Shown piece by piece: positions 1 to 7,263 of a DNA stretch of 14,208 bases (the stretch's first letter is position 1; the number at the start of each line of letters is the position of its first letter). Both the position numbers and the translations under genes were made by a program. The notes beneath the pieces were generated by a model, which saw nothing but the letters and a program-made list of their open reading frames with translations, had not been told where the DNA came from and did no database searches. The stretch comes from a bacterium (GTDB lineage Bacteria; Planctomycetota; J058; JAJDCP01): the NCBI GenBank assembly GCA_030428695.1, contig JAUIEM010000260.1, positions 1 to 14,208 of the forward strand. The letters are read 5' to 3'.

Positions 1-45
1 CGGTAGGGATGCACGAGTTGCGCGCGAGGCGCGGCTCCCACCCAC

Positions 46-51
46 AGGAGG
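46..51 (+). promoter_or_regulatory. Ribosome binding site deciding the start of the giant exported protein
   Basis: AGGAGG lies 5 nt before the ATG at 57. This favours that codon over the upstream in-frame ATG at 9, which would put 16 charged residues before the signal peptide. Confidence 0.8.
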
Positions 52-56
52 ACATC

Positions 57-3000
57 ATGCAACACGCGCTGCGCTGGGCGCTGATCCTGCTCGCCGTCGC
101 GACCGCCGGCTTCGGGCAGGACCGCGCGCGCCGCCAGAGGGCCGACGAGCTCTACCAGGAGGCCTGGTTCGCCGAGACCGAGGGGCGCACCGTCCAGGCC
201 CTCGAGCTGTACACCCGGCTGGTCGAGGAGTTCGGGGACTTCACCGAGCTCGCCGCCGACACCGCGCAGCGCGCCGGGAGCTGCTGCGAGCGGCTCGACC
301 GGACCGACGAGGCGCGACGCTGGTACGAGCGGGCGCTCGTCCTCGCCCCGGACAGCGACGCCGCCGCGCTGGCGCGGGAGCGGCTGGAGGAGCTGGCGCC
401 GGACGACGGGCTCCTGCGCATCGCGATCCTGCCCGACGGCGTGGAGCTGCGCGGGGAGGAAGACGTCGTCACGCTGCGCGAGGGGCTCGAAGACGGCCTG
501 CGGACGCAGCTGCAGGCCTGGTTCCGCGAGGCAGGGGAGCCGGTGATCCGGGTCGCGAAGGTCTTCGGCAGCGAGGCCGCGGTGGCCGTCGTCGCGCAGG
601 TCCTCACCGAACGCGAGGGGATCGAGTCGCTGACCGCCAGCCGCCTCGACCTCCTCGCCACGGTCGATCACCGCCTCGAGGGCCGGCTCTCCGTGCTCGA
701 TGTCGAGCGGGACGGCGATCTGCGGGCCTGGGGCACCCCGCCCCTGTTCATCCTCGCCGGGGCGCTGGAGGCCGAGCTCGGCCGTCCGCTCGACGTGCCC
801 CTGCGGGACGCCCACGGGCGCGTGCGGGAGGTCCGGGACGACGCGCCCGCCCTCGAGTACCTGCGGCGTCTGGTCGAGCTTCGCGGCCTCGAGCTGCGCG
901 AGCAGGACGGGGTGTACACGCTGTCCGGGCGCTGGCAGGACGCGTTGGTCGACGACAGACCCTTCATCCTGGTCGAGACGCCCCTCGGCGAGGTCGCCGC
1001 GGCCCACGGCTTCGAGGTCGACCCGCCGCTGCGCGACTATCCGCTGACCACGATCTTCCAGGGTGTCGAAGAGCTCGCCGCCGAGCTCGGCCTGGAGGTC
1101 AAGCTGTCGGGCAGCCGCTACCGCCTGAGCGGCTACCCGCCGCCGGCGCGCACCGGGCCGCGCCTGTTCTCTTCCGACGCGGGGCTGACCCTGCTCGCCT
1201 GCCGCGACCGCCTGGAGGACGTGATGGCGGTCGTCGACCCCGCGCGCGAGGTCGATCCGGTCATCGCCGACATGCTGGTGTCGGTCTATTGCAAGGACGC
1301 GAGCCGCCGGGAGATCTTCGAGAAGCTCGAGCGGCTCCTGCCGATGCAGCTGCGCCACCGGGTGCGGACGCCTGTCGCCGAGGCGCGGCTCGTGCGGCTC
1401 GACCACCGGCGCTGCTGGGTGGAGATCGGCCCGACGAGCCGGATCACCGCGGAGTCCGCGCCGATGTACCAGGTCATCGGCGTGCTCGAGTCCCGCTACG
1501 GCCCGCCCGGGCTTCCCCAGCACATCGTCCACCCGGCGTTCGAGCTGCGCCCCTTCAGCGACGTGATCTACGAGCGCGACGGGCCGCCGCTCGAGGCGCT
1601 GCGCGGAATGCTCCCGTACGGCGAGCGCGGACCGGTGCGCAAGGTCCACCACGAGGTTGAGCACACCCGCCGCTACCGGATGTTCGCCCACGCCGAGGAC
1701 ACCGGCCCCGACATCGCGCTCGACACCGGTCTGGTGTTCATCCCCGACGGCCAGGGCCTGTTCTCGATGCACGCCTCCGGCGCGCGCCTCGACCGGGTGC
1801 TCGCGGCCTTCGCCGAGCGCGGGCTCGAGCTGCGCTGCGAGGTCGAGGGCCTGAACCCGGCGGTCTACCTGTGGCGTGAGCACGCCTCGCTGGGGGAGCT
1901 CGCCGAGCTGCTGTGCGCGAAGTACGGGTTGCAGCTGGACCCGGACTTCGAGACCTGGATCGTCGGCTTCGATCTCGACCCCATCGTCGGCAGCCGTGAT
2001 CTGCGCGCCTGCCTCGAGCGGCTGCGGCGTCTGTTCCCCGGCTTCCGCCACGATCCGCTCCCGCCGCGGGTGTCCCCGACCGCGCTCGAGGAGCTCGGTC
2101 CCTGGACCAGCTTCGAGAGCGCGCTCGAGTCCACCCTCCGCCAGGCGGGTCTGCGCGCCACGTGGCCCCAGGGCGCGGAGGGTCCCGCGCGGATCAACGC
2201 CGCCGAGGACGGCCCCGGGGCCTTCGTCGGAAGCTACGACGGGCGGCTCGGGGATGTCGTCGCGGAGCTCGCGGGAGCCCTCGCCCCGGCCCGCGTCGAG
2301 CTCGCCCCGGGGCTCGCCGAGCGCCGTGTCCGCGTGCGGCTCGCCGCGGCGAGCCCGGAAGAGGCGCTCCAGCAGCTCGCGGACGAGCTCTGGCTGAGCC
2401 TCGAGCGCACCGGGCCGCTCTGGTCCCTCGCGCCGCGCACCGCCCTGGCGACGATCGAGGTGCGGGACGGCCTCCTGGACATCGAGGCGCAGAAGGTGCG
2501 CCTCGACACCTTCTGCGCCCAGCTCTCCAGCCATCTTCCGCGGCCGGTGCGGCCCGCGCCGGAGCTGCGCGCCCTGCTGGTCTCGGTCGAGCAGCGCGCG
2601 ACGACCGCCGAGCGCGCCCTCGAGCGGGTCGCGCGGGCCTACGGCCTGGTCTACGAGGAGGATGCGATGCGCCCCGGCCCGGTGCTGATCGACGCCGAGG
2701 AGGCCGCGCTGGCCGCGGTGCTGGAGGGCATCGGCTACGGCCGCGAGCGGATCGATCCCGCCGCGCGTGAGCTGCCCGTCTCCCTGACCGGGAAGTTCGC
2801 GAGCCCCGCCGAGGCCCTCGACGCGGTCGCCGCTGCGGCGGGAGCCCAGCGCAACCCGGAAGAGCTGGGGCGCTACCTCGTGCAGCCGCGCACCGCTCTG
2901 ACCGTCCATCGCGTGCCCGGCGGCGAGGCGCGTCTGGTCGCCCTGGCCGACGGCGGCGCGGCGCTGTTCGTCGGTGAGAGGGCCGCGGAGGAGGACGTCG

Positions 3001-5363
3001 ACGCGCGTCTCGCGGAATGGGCCGAAGGTGTCCCGACCGAGCGCGTCGTAGCGCTGCGCGGCGCCGCCGAGCTCGTCCGGCACGGTCTGCAGGCCCGCGG
3101 CTACGCGGTCGCGGAGAGCACAAGCAAGGAGGTCGGCTTCGACCTCGCCCTGCTCGGCCTGCCGGACCGGGCGATCCACCGCAACTCCCGCGGCGCCATC
3201 GGGCTCGGCCGCGGTCTGCCGATGCCCCTGTTCGTCTGGCTCGGGGTGCTCGAGGCGACGCTCGCGCCCCAGCTCCTGCACTGCGCCGAGGAGGTCGCCG
3301 AGGCGCCCTTCGTCATGCCGCGCAGCGAGAACGCCGACACCCCCTTCGAGCTGCTGCTCCTCATCGAGCGGCAGCTCGGGCTCGAGGTCTCCGAGAAAGC
3401 GGACGGGCTGCGGCTCGAAGGCCGCGGCGAAGCGACCCCGATCACCTGGTCCAATGGCAGCTACTTCGCCAGCTTCGGCGCGCCCTTCTCCGCGGTCGTC
3501 GCGGAGCTCGGGCTGACCGTCACGGTGCCCGATGCGCTCGCCCCCCTGCCGGTCACGTACTACGGCAAGGACGGCACCGAGCAGCATCTGCGGGCGATCG
3601 TCGAGCGCTTCGGCCTCGAGCTCGCCGTCGCCGGCGGCGCGTACACCGTGCGCGGCGAGCCGACGCTGCGGCCCGACGTGCGCCTGCACGACCGCGACGG
3701 ACTGGTCTCCCTGTTCGCCTACCGTCAGCCCCTCGGCGCGGTGCTCGCCGCCCTCGGCACGCCCTACGACGGGCTGCGCTTCCGCTGCGAAGAGCGCCTG
3801 GCGACCCTGCCGGTCAGCTTCTACGGCGAGCGCTTGCCGGCCTGGGACATCGCCGCCCGCCTGGCGGAGCGCTACGGCCTCGCGCTGCGCGCCGAGGAGG
3901 GCGGGATCAGCCTCTGCGACGCGACTGGAGCTCTGGGAGACAGCTCCGCCCGCCAGGTCGATGCCGCCTTCGATGACGTCTCGCTCCAGCGGGTCGCGCG
4001 GCTGCTCAGCCCCTACGTGGACGGCTCCTACCGCGTCGCGTCCGGTGTGGAGCGCCGCGTGAGCTTCTACCTGAGCGGGGTCGGCCTCCACGAGCTCGCC
4101 GAAGCGACCGCGGACCGTGCGGGCGTCCTGTTGGTCGAGGACGACGACGGCTTCCTGTTCCGGCCGCGCCCGCTGGCCCACCGCGGGATCGTCGTGCGCG
4201 TCCACGGCGGCGATGCCGAGACCCTCGAGGGCGAGGAAGACGGCGCCCGCGTGATCGAGCTCTCCGCCTCGACCCTGCTCAGCCGCGTCGAAGAGCTGCT
4301 CGACGAAGAGCTGCCGCTGTCGATCGAGCTGATGCCCGACCTGACACCGGAGGCCGAGCTCGAGCTGCGCCGGGCCCTGGCATCCCTCGAGGCCTGGCGG
4401 GGCATCGTGGAGCGGGATGCGCTCGCCGCACGCCTCTGGCGTCCGGCGCGCATCGCGCTCGCGGCGGGCGACGAGCGGGCGCAGCTGCGCACCCTCGAGC
4501 TCCTCTACGGGCGGCTCGCGGCGATCGGCCACACGCGCCCGGACTGGATGCGGGGCGAGACTCCCGAGGGCTTCGCCCTGGCCGACCTGCAGGACGAGAT
4601 CCGCACGCTGAAGGCCGACGCCTTCGACAGGCTCGATCCGCAAGCGGTCGATGTCGAGACGCGCCGGGGCCCGACGGACCAGGTGCTGCTGCAGATTCCG
4701 CTGCTCAAGTTCTACTTCAACCAGGCGGAGGAGGAACCGTCATCGCCCGCGGAGGAGCTCGGCAACATCCCCCTCCTCCATCCCCTCCTGAACCCCGCGC
4801 CCGCCTCGCCGGAGTGGACGTTGCGTCAGATCCTGGGCGAGACCCGGCGCGCGGTCGCCGACGCGCGTCGCGCCTTCCTCGATCGGGTGATGTTCCGGCC
4901 CCTGCCTGCAGGAGGCTACGCCCTGCGCGCCGAGCCGCACGAAGACGTCCTGCGCTGGCTGACCTGTCGCGGCCGGCTCGAGATCGTGCCCGTGCGGGAT
5001 GCGGAAGCACCGGGGCGGCGCGCGGCCGCCTACGACGGCGCGGAGCTGTGGCTCGAGACCTCGAAGGCACTCCTCATCGACCAGGTCCTGACAGCGCGGG
5101 TCGCGCGGGACGTGCCGCTGGACCGGGTCGAGATCCGGCTCCGTGAGCGCGACGCCGGCTCCCTCGAGGAGCTGACCACGGCCGAGCTCCACGGCCGCCT
5201 CGCCCTGTGCTTCGACGGCGAGCCCCTGTCGGTGGTCACCGTCCAGTCGCCGATCAGCGGCGGCGAGATCTGGATGACCGGCCACACCCTCCGCCACGCC
5301 GAGCTGCTCGCCGAGCTGCTGCGGCAGCCTCCGCTGCCGGTAGCGGTCGAGCGGCTCGACTGA
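57..5363 (+). CDS. Giant exported protein: TPR-like N-terminus, tandem secretin/STN-like modules, C-terminal SecD P1-head-like domain
   Basis: Product of 1768 residues. The ATG at 57 is chosen over the in-frame ATG at 9 because AGGAGG (46-51) sits 5 nt before it and it begins a signal peptide (basic MQHALR, then hydrophobic WALILLAVATAGFG, cleavage near residue 20). Residues 25-110 are helical and TPR-like. From about 550 onward, βαββα-type modules of 75-95 residues resemble secretin N/STN domains: about 552-644, 715-797, 799-876, 1128-1202, 1205-1289 and 1299-1372. Several share a strand motif LPV(S/T)(F/Y)YG followed by a helix ending ERYGLAL or similar (V908, V1166, V1253, V1335). Residues 1560-1585 are Pro-rich. 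Residues ~1625-1768 resemble the SecD periplasmic P1 head: GRLEIVPV, then ELTTAELHGRLALCFDGE, PISGGEIWMTGHTL and a closing LPVAVERL. No secretin barrel or further transmembrane helix is seen, so a periplasmic or surface location is likely. Function is unknown; the assignments are by eye. Confidence 0.85.
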   Translation: MQHALRWALILLAVATAGFGQDRARRQRADELYQEAWFAETEGRTVQALELYTRLVEEFGDFTELAADTAQRAGSCCERLDRTDEARRWYERALVLAPDSDAAALARERLEELAPDDGLLRIAILPDGVELRGEEDVVTLREGLEDGLRTQLQAWFREAGEPVIRVAKVFGSEAAVAVVAQVLTEREGIESLTASRLDLLATVDHRLEGRLSVLDVERDGDLRAWGTPPLFILAGALEAELGRPLDVPLRDAHGRVREVRDDAPALEYLRRLVELRGLELREQDGVYTLSGRWQDALVDDRPFILVETPLGEVAAAHGFEVDPPLRDYPLTTIFQGVEELAAELGLEVKLSGSRYRLSGYPPPARTGPRLFSSDAGLTLLACRDRLEDVMAVVDPAREVDPVIADMLVSVYCKDASRREIFEKLERLLPMQLRHRVRTPVAEARLVRLDHRRCWVEIGPTSRITAESAPMYQVIGVLESRYGPPGLPQHIVHPAFELRPFSDVIYERDGPPLEALRGMLPYGERGPVRKVHHEVEHTRRYRMFAHAEDTGPDIALDTGLVFIPDGQGLFSMHASGARLDRVLAAFAERGLELRCEVEGLNPAVYLWREHASLGELAELLCAKYGLQLDPDFETWIVGFDLDPIVGSRDLRACLERLRRLFPGFRHDPLPPRVSPTALEELGPWTSFESALESTLRQAGLRATWPQGAEGPARINAAEDGPGAFVGSYDGRLGDVVAELAGALAPARVELAPGLAERRVRVRLAAASPEEALQQLADELWLSLERTGPLWSLAPRTALATIEVRDGLLDIEAQKVRLDTFCAQLSSHLPRPVRPAPELRALLVSVEQRATTAERALERVARAYGLVYEEDAMRPGPVLIDAEEAALAAVLEGIGYGRERIDPAARELPVSLTGKFASPAEALDAVAAAAGAQRNPEELGRYLVQPRTALTVHRVPGGEARLVALADGGAALFVGERAAEEDVDARLAEWAEGVPTERVVALRGAAELVRHGLQARGYAVAESTSKEVGFDLALLGLPDRAIHRNSRGAIGLGRGLPMPLFVWLGVLEATLAPQLLHCAEEVAEAPFVMPRSENADTPFELLLLIERQLGLEVSEKADGLRLEGRGEATPITWSNGSYFASFGAPFSAVVAELGLTVTVPDALAPLPVTYYGKDGTEQHLRAIVERFGLELAVAGGAYTVRGEPTLRPDVRLHDRDGLVSLFAYRQPLGAVLAALGTPYDGLRFRCEERLATLPVSFYGERLPAWDIAARLAERYGLALRAEEGGISLCDATGALGDSSARQVDAAFDDVSLQRVARLLSPYVDGSYRVASGVERRVSFYLSGVGLHELAEATADRAGVLLVEDDDGFLFRPRPLAHRGIVVRVHGGDAETLEGEEDGARVIELSASTLLSRVEELLDEELPLSIELMPDLTPEAELELRRALASLEAWRGIVERDALAARLWRPARIALAAGDERAQLRTLELLYGRLAAIGHTRPDWMRGETPEGFALADLQDEIRTLKADAFDRLDPQAVDVETRRGPTDQVLLQIPLLKFYFNQAEEEPSSPAEELGNIPLLHPLLNPAPASPEWTLRQILGETRRAVADARRAFLDRVMFRPLPAGGYALRAEPHEDVLRWLTCRGRLEIVPVRDAEAPGRRAAAYDGAELWLETSKALLIDQVLTARVARDVPLDRVEIRLRERDAGSLEELTTAELHGRLALCFDGEPLSVVTVQSPISGGEIWMTGHTLRHAELLAELLRQPPLPVAVERLD

Positions 5364-5432
5364 GCCGCGGGCTCGTCAGCACCCAAGAGGAGAGCGCGTG
5401 TCGAGGAATGGTGGTGAGCGTATGGGGCGTCG

Positions 5433-5888
5433 ATGGAAGTTGAAGTGGATGACTCGTTCAGTCACTCTGATCAATTGTGCGCCATGGATGCGTGGCTGGT
5501 GCGCCCCCCGCCAAGGTGGCTGCGGAACACTCACTCTGGCGGCTATCTGCAAGACCGGGCAGCGGAATTGTACGAGAGCGCGAGGTCGGGTTTCCCGGAT
5601 CTCGAAGCCTTCGCCATGAAGGGTGAGGTTCGCATCGAGGTCTCTACGTCGGACGACGGCCTTCGAATCGACAGGGTCGTCATGCAGCTGTCGACCGAGG
5701 AGCCTGTGCCGGTCCATCGTGACTACTACACGGAACATCCCCGATTTCGGTCCTCTCGATCGAATGAAGACGCTCGTGAAGCGAGGATCCAGTCCATCAT
5801 GGCGAAGGCGAGGGACGAACGGGCACTTGTTGATCTCGATATCGTAGGGGGCTGGACCTGTCGAAACTCGACGCGTTTCTGGCCGTGA
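5433..5888 (+). CDS. Small unrecognised protein, possibly frameshifted at its 3' end
   Basis: Reading frame of 151 residues in a stretch with visibly lower G+C (about 53-58% in two lines counted by hand, against over 70% in the neighbours). Codon choice looks coding-like from about 5484 to 5846, encoding a mixed α/β-looking stretch (for example GEVRIEVSTSDDGLRIDRVV). I recognise no family. The ATG at 5433 has only a weak GGGG before it, whereas the best Shine-Dalgarno nearby (AAGAGGAGAG, 5385-5394) serves a GTG at 5398 in another frame. Near the 3' end the frame passes into an unconvincing WTCRNSTRFWP. After the G-run 5847-5851 a second frame reads LDLSKLDAFLAVTSA and stops at TAG 5897-5899, which looks like a more natural C-terminus. 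It may be an intact small gene, a decaying foreign gene, or a sequencing indel. No signal peptide or membrane segment is visible. Confidence 0.4.
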   Translation: MEVEVDDSFSHSDQLCAMDAWLVRPPPRWLRNTHSGGYLQDRAAELYESARSGFPDLEAFAMKGEVRIEVSTSDDGLRIDRVVMQLSTEEPVPVHRDYYTEHPRFRSSRSNEDAREARIQSIMAKARDERALVDLDIVGGWTCRNSTRFWP

Positions 5889-5902
5889 CCTCAGCGTAGG
5901 CT

Positions 5903-5920
5903 ATGTCCCGCGAGGGACGT
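5903..5920 (+). terminator. Short GNRA-loop hairpin between convergent genes
   Basis: GTCCC (5905-5909), loop GCGA and GGGAC (5914-5918) form a 5-bp stem, extendable by a T·G and an A-T pair. It lies just after the small + frame and just past the stop of the convergent enolase-superfamily gene (5929). The T-run after it is poor (cagtttcc), so a terminator role is only suggested by position. Confidence 0.3.
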
Positions 5921-5928
5921 CAGTTTCC

Positions 5929-6978
5929 TCACCCCCAGCCGAAGCCGGTCGCGTGCGCCGCGACCGGCAGCGGTGTTTCCGGTAGCTCCTCCGGCAGCTC
6001 GGCCGCGTTGAAGGCGCTCGGCGCGACGTCGTTCGGCGCGTCCGGGTAGAACAGCGAGGCGAGCAGCTGCAGCTGGCCGCGCCCGGGCCCGAGCTCGAAC
6101 TGGCCGCCGCCGTACATCGCGATCCCCCTGCGCTCACACAGCTCCAGGCAGCGCACCAGCGGCGCGATGCCGCCGAAGCGCGAGGGCTTGATGTTCACGC
6201 AGCGCGGCAGGAAGGGCAGGGCGAGGATATCGCTCCAGGCGTGCAGCTTCGCGTCCCAGGTCAGGCGCTCACGGAAGGGCGCGAGCGCTTCCCCACACTC
6301 CCCGCCCAGGAACGCGTCCTCGAGCCAGACGTCCGGCAGCCCCTCGGCGATGCGGCGGTACATCTCCGCGTCGGGCGGAGGACCCTCGAACGCTCCCCGG
6401 TACAGCCCCTTGTAGTCGACCACCGCCACCGGCCGCGCCGCGAGCGCCTCGACGGTCTCCGGCCGCCAGGCGGCGGCGTAGTCGACCTTGAAGTCGAGGC
6501 CGGGCACCCGGGCGGCGAGCGCGTCCAGGCGCTCGAAGCGCGGGGGGTCGCCGAGCCCCAGCGACACGACGAAGCGCACCGGTTGCGGCTTCCGCCCCAG
6601 GACCTCGGCGAAGGACCGTCCCGCCTGGCGCAGCGCGAGGTCGAGGGCCGCGCTCTCGAAGGCCCAGCGCCGGTACAGGCGCTCGGCGGGCTGGGGCGGC
6701 GGCGCGGGGAACAGGGGGAAGCGGTCGAGCCGGGCGCAGAAGCCGGCCAGGCTGGTCGTGCCGGCCAGGGGCAGCGTCGGCCCGCGCTGCTGGAAGGACT
6801 GCTGCTCGCCGGCGTCGTAGGTCACGTCCTCGCCGACGCCCTCGAAGCCCCCGCCGCGCAGGCGGACCAGGGTGGTGTGGCGGACGAAGCCGCTGGCCGT
6901 CGCCAGCTCGAGGCCCTCGAGCGTGTAGCTGTCGACGTGCAGGGGCAGGGGGGCGAGGCGGGAGCTCCAGGCGTCCAT
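5929..6978 (-). CDS. Enolase-superfamily enzyme, muconate-lactonizing/OSBS-like subgroup
   Basis: Product of 349 residues, the usual length for the superfamily: an N-terminal capping domain (about 1-110) and a (β/α)7β barrel. Visible candidate active-site residues in order are K164 (in DFKVD), metal ligands D188 (VDYKG), E220 (VWLEDAF) and D242 (LTWDAKLH), and the opposite-face base K264 (VNIKPSRFGG). Spacings of 24, 32, 22 and 22 residues fit the MLE/OSBS layout. The first Lys of the usual KxK motif is Asp here. The C-terminal part carries MYGGGQFELGPGRGQ and PNDVAPSAFN, as in uncharacterised 'enolase C-terminal domain-like' proteins. Such enzymes abstract a proton α to a carboxylate with Mg2+; the substrate cannot be told from sequence. 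The ATG at 6978 is preferred to the one at 6984 because GGAGGA (6992-6987) is 8 nt before the former and only 2 before the latter. It is divergent from the pseudokinase gene; no pathway partners are visible. Confidence 0.85.
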   Translation of the reverse strand: MDAWSSRLAPLPLHVDSYTLEGLELATASGFVRHTTLVRLRGGGFEGVGEDVTYDAGEQQSFQQRGPTLPLAGTTSLAGFCARLDRFPLFPAPPPQPAERLYRRWAFESAALDLALRQAGRSFAEVLGRKPQPVRFVVSLGLGDPPRFERLDALAARVPGLDFKVDYAAAWRPETVEALAARPVAVVDYKGLYRGAFEGPPPDAEMYRRIAEGLPDVWLEDAFLGGECGEALAPFRERLTWDAKLHAWSDILALPFLPRCVNIKPSRFGGIAPLVRCLELCERRGIAMYGGGQFELGPGRGQLQLLASLFYPDAPNDVAPSAFNAAELPEELPETPLPVAAHATGFGWG

Positions 6979-7048
6979 GGTCATCTTCCTCCAGGGGTGC
7001 ATCCCGATGATGGCCGCGGACGAGAGCTCCGCGCAATGTCCCCGCGGC

Positions 7049-7077
7049 TTTGCAGCGACGCAGGGCTCGGCTATGAT
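7049..7077 (+). promoter_or_regulatory. Candidate sigma70-type promoter for the pseudokinase gene
   Basis: TTTGCA (7049-7054, 4/6), a 17-nt spacer and TATGAT (7072-7077, 5/6). Transcription from here would start near 7084 and give a leader of about 180 nt that includes the double palindrome at 7128-7197. Confidence 0.4.
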
Positions 7078-7101
7078 AGGGACCTCAAGCAGATCTGTCC
7101 C
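7073..7101 (-). promoter_or_regulatory. Candidate sigma70-type promoter for the enolase-superfamily gene
   Basis: On the minus strand GGGACA (7101-7096, 4/6 match to TTGACA) is followed by a 17-nt spacer and TATCAT (7078-7073, 5/6 match to TATAAT). Transcription would begin near 7066, about 88 nt before the start codon. It overlaps a + strand promoter almost symmetrically. Confidence 0.4.
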
Positions 7102-7127
7102 GCGGAGCGAGGTCGGTTTCCGAACCA

Positions 7128-7197
7128 ACGACGGGAGGGGGTGAACCCCTCCCCTACATGGTGTCACACGGGGGCGGGGTTTACCCCCGCCCGTCGT
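7128..7197. repeat. REPIN-like element: two inverted GC-rich palindromic units
   Basis: Two perfect 8-bp hairpins lie head to head: GGGAGGGG/CCCCTCCC (7133-7140 and 7146-7153) and GGGCGGGG/CCCCGCCC (7172-7179 and 7185-7192), each with a 5-nt loop. Outside them are ACGAC (7128-7132) and its complement GTCGT (7193-7197). Compared as inverted copies, the 26-nt units differ at three positions only, two of which form a compensatory change (A-T pair in one stem, C-G in the other). This is the architecture of REPINs (paired inverted REP sequences mobilised by RAYT transposases). No RAYT gene is in the window, and genome-wide copies cannot be seen from here. It lies in the predicted leader of the pseudokinase gene. 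Confidence 0.6.
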
Positions 7198-7263
7198 GCC
7201 AGGACAGAGCCTCCGTGAGGTCAGTAGAGGCGCTTCAGACAGCACAGCGCGGAACGGGGACGC

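Noticed and set aside
9..56. Upstream start at ATG 9 for the giant protein
   Set aside because: It would place a charged 16-residue extension before an otherwise normal signal peptide and lacks the AGGAGG that precedes ATG 57.
2194..3123. 309-codon minus frame within the giant protein gene
   Set aside because: Very Arg/Pro/Ala-rich translation, antisense to a continuous, domain-bearing + frame.
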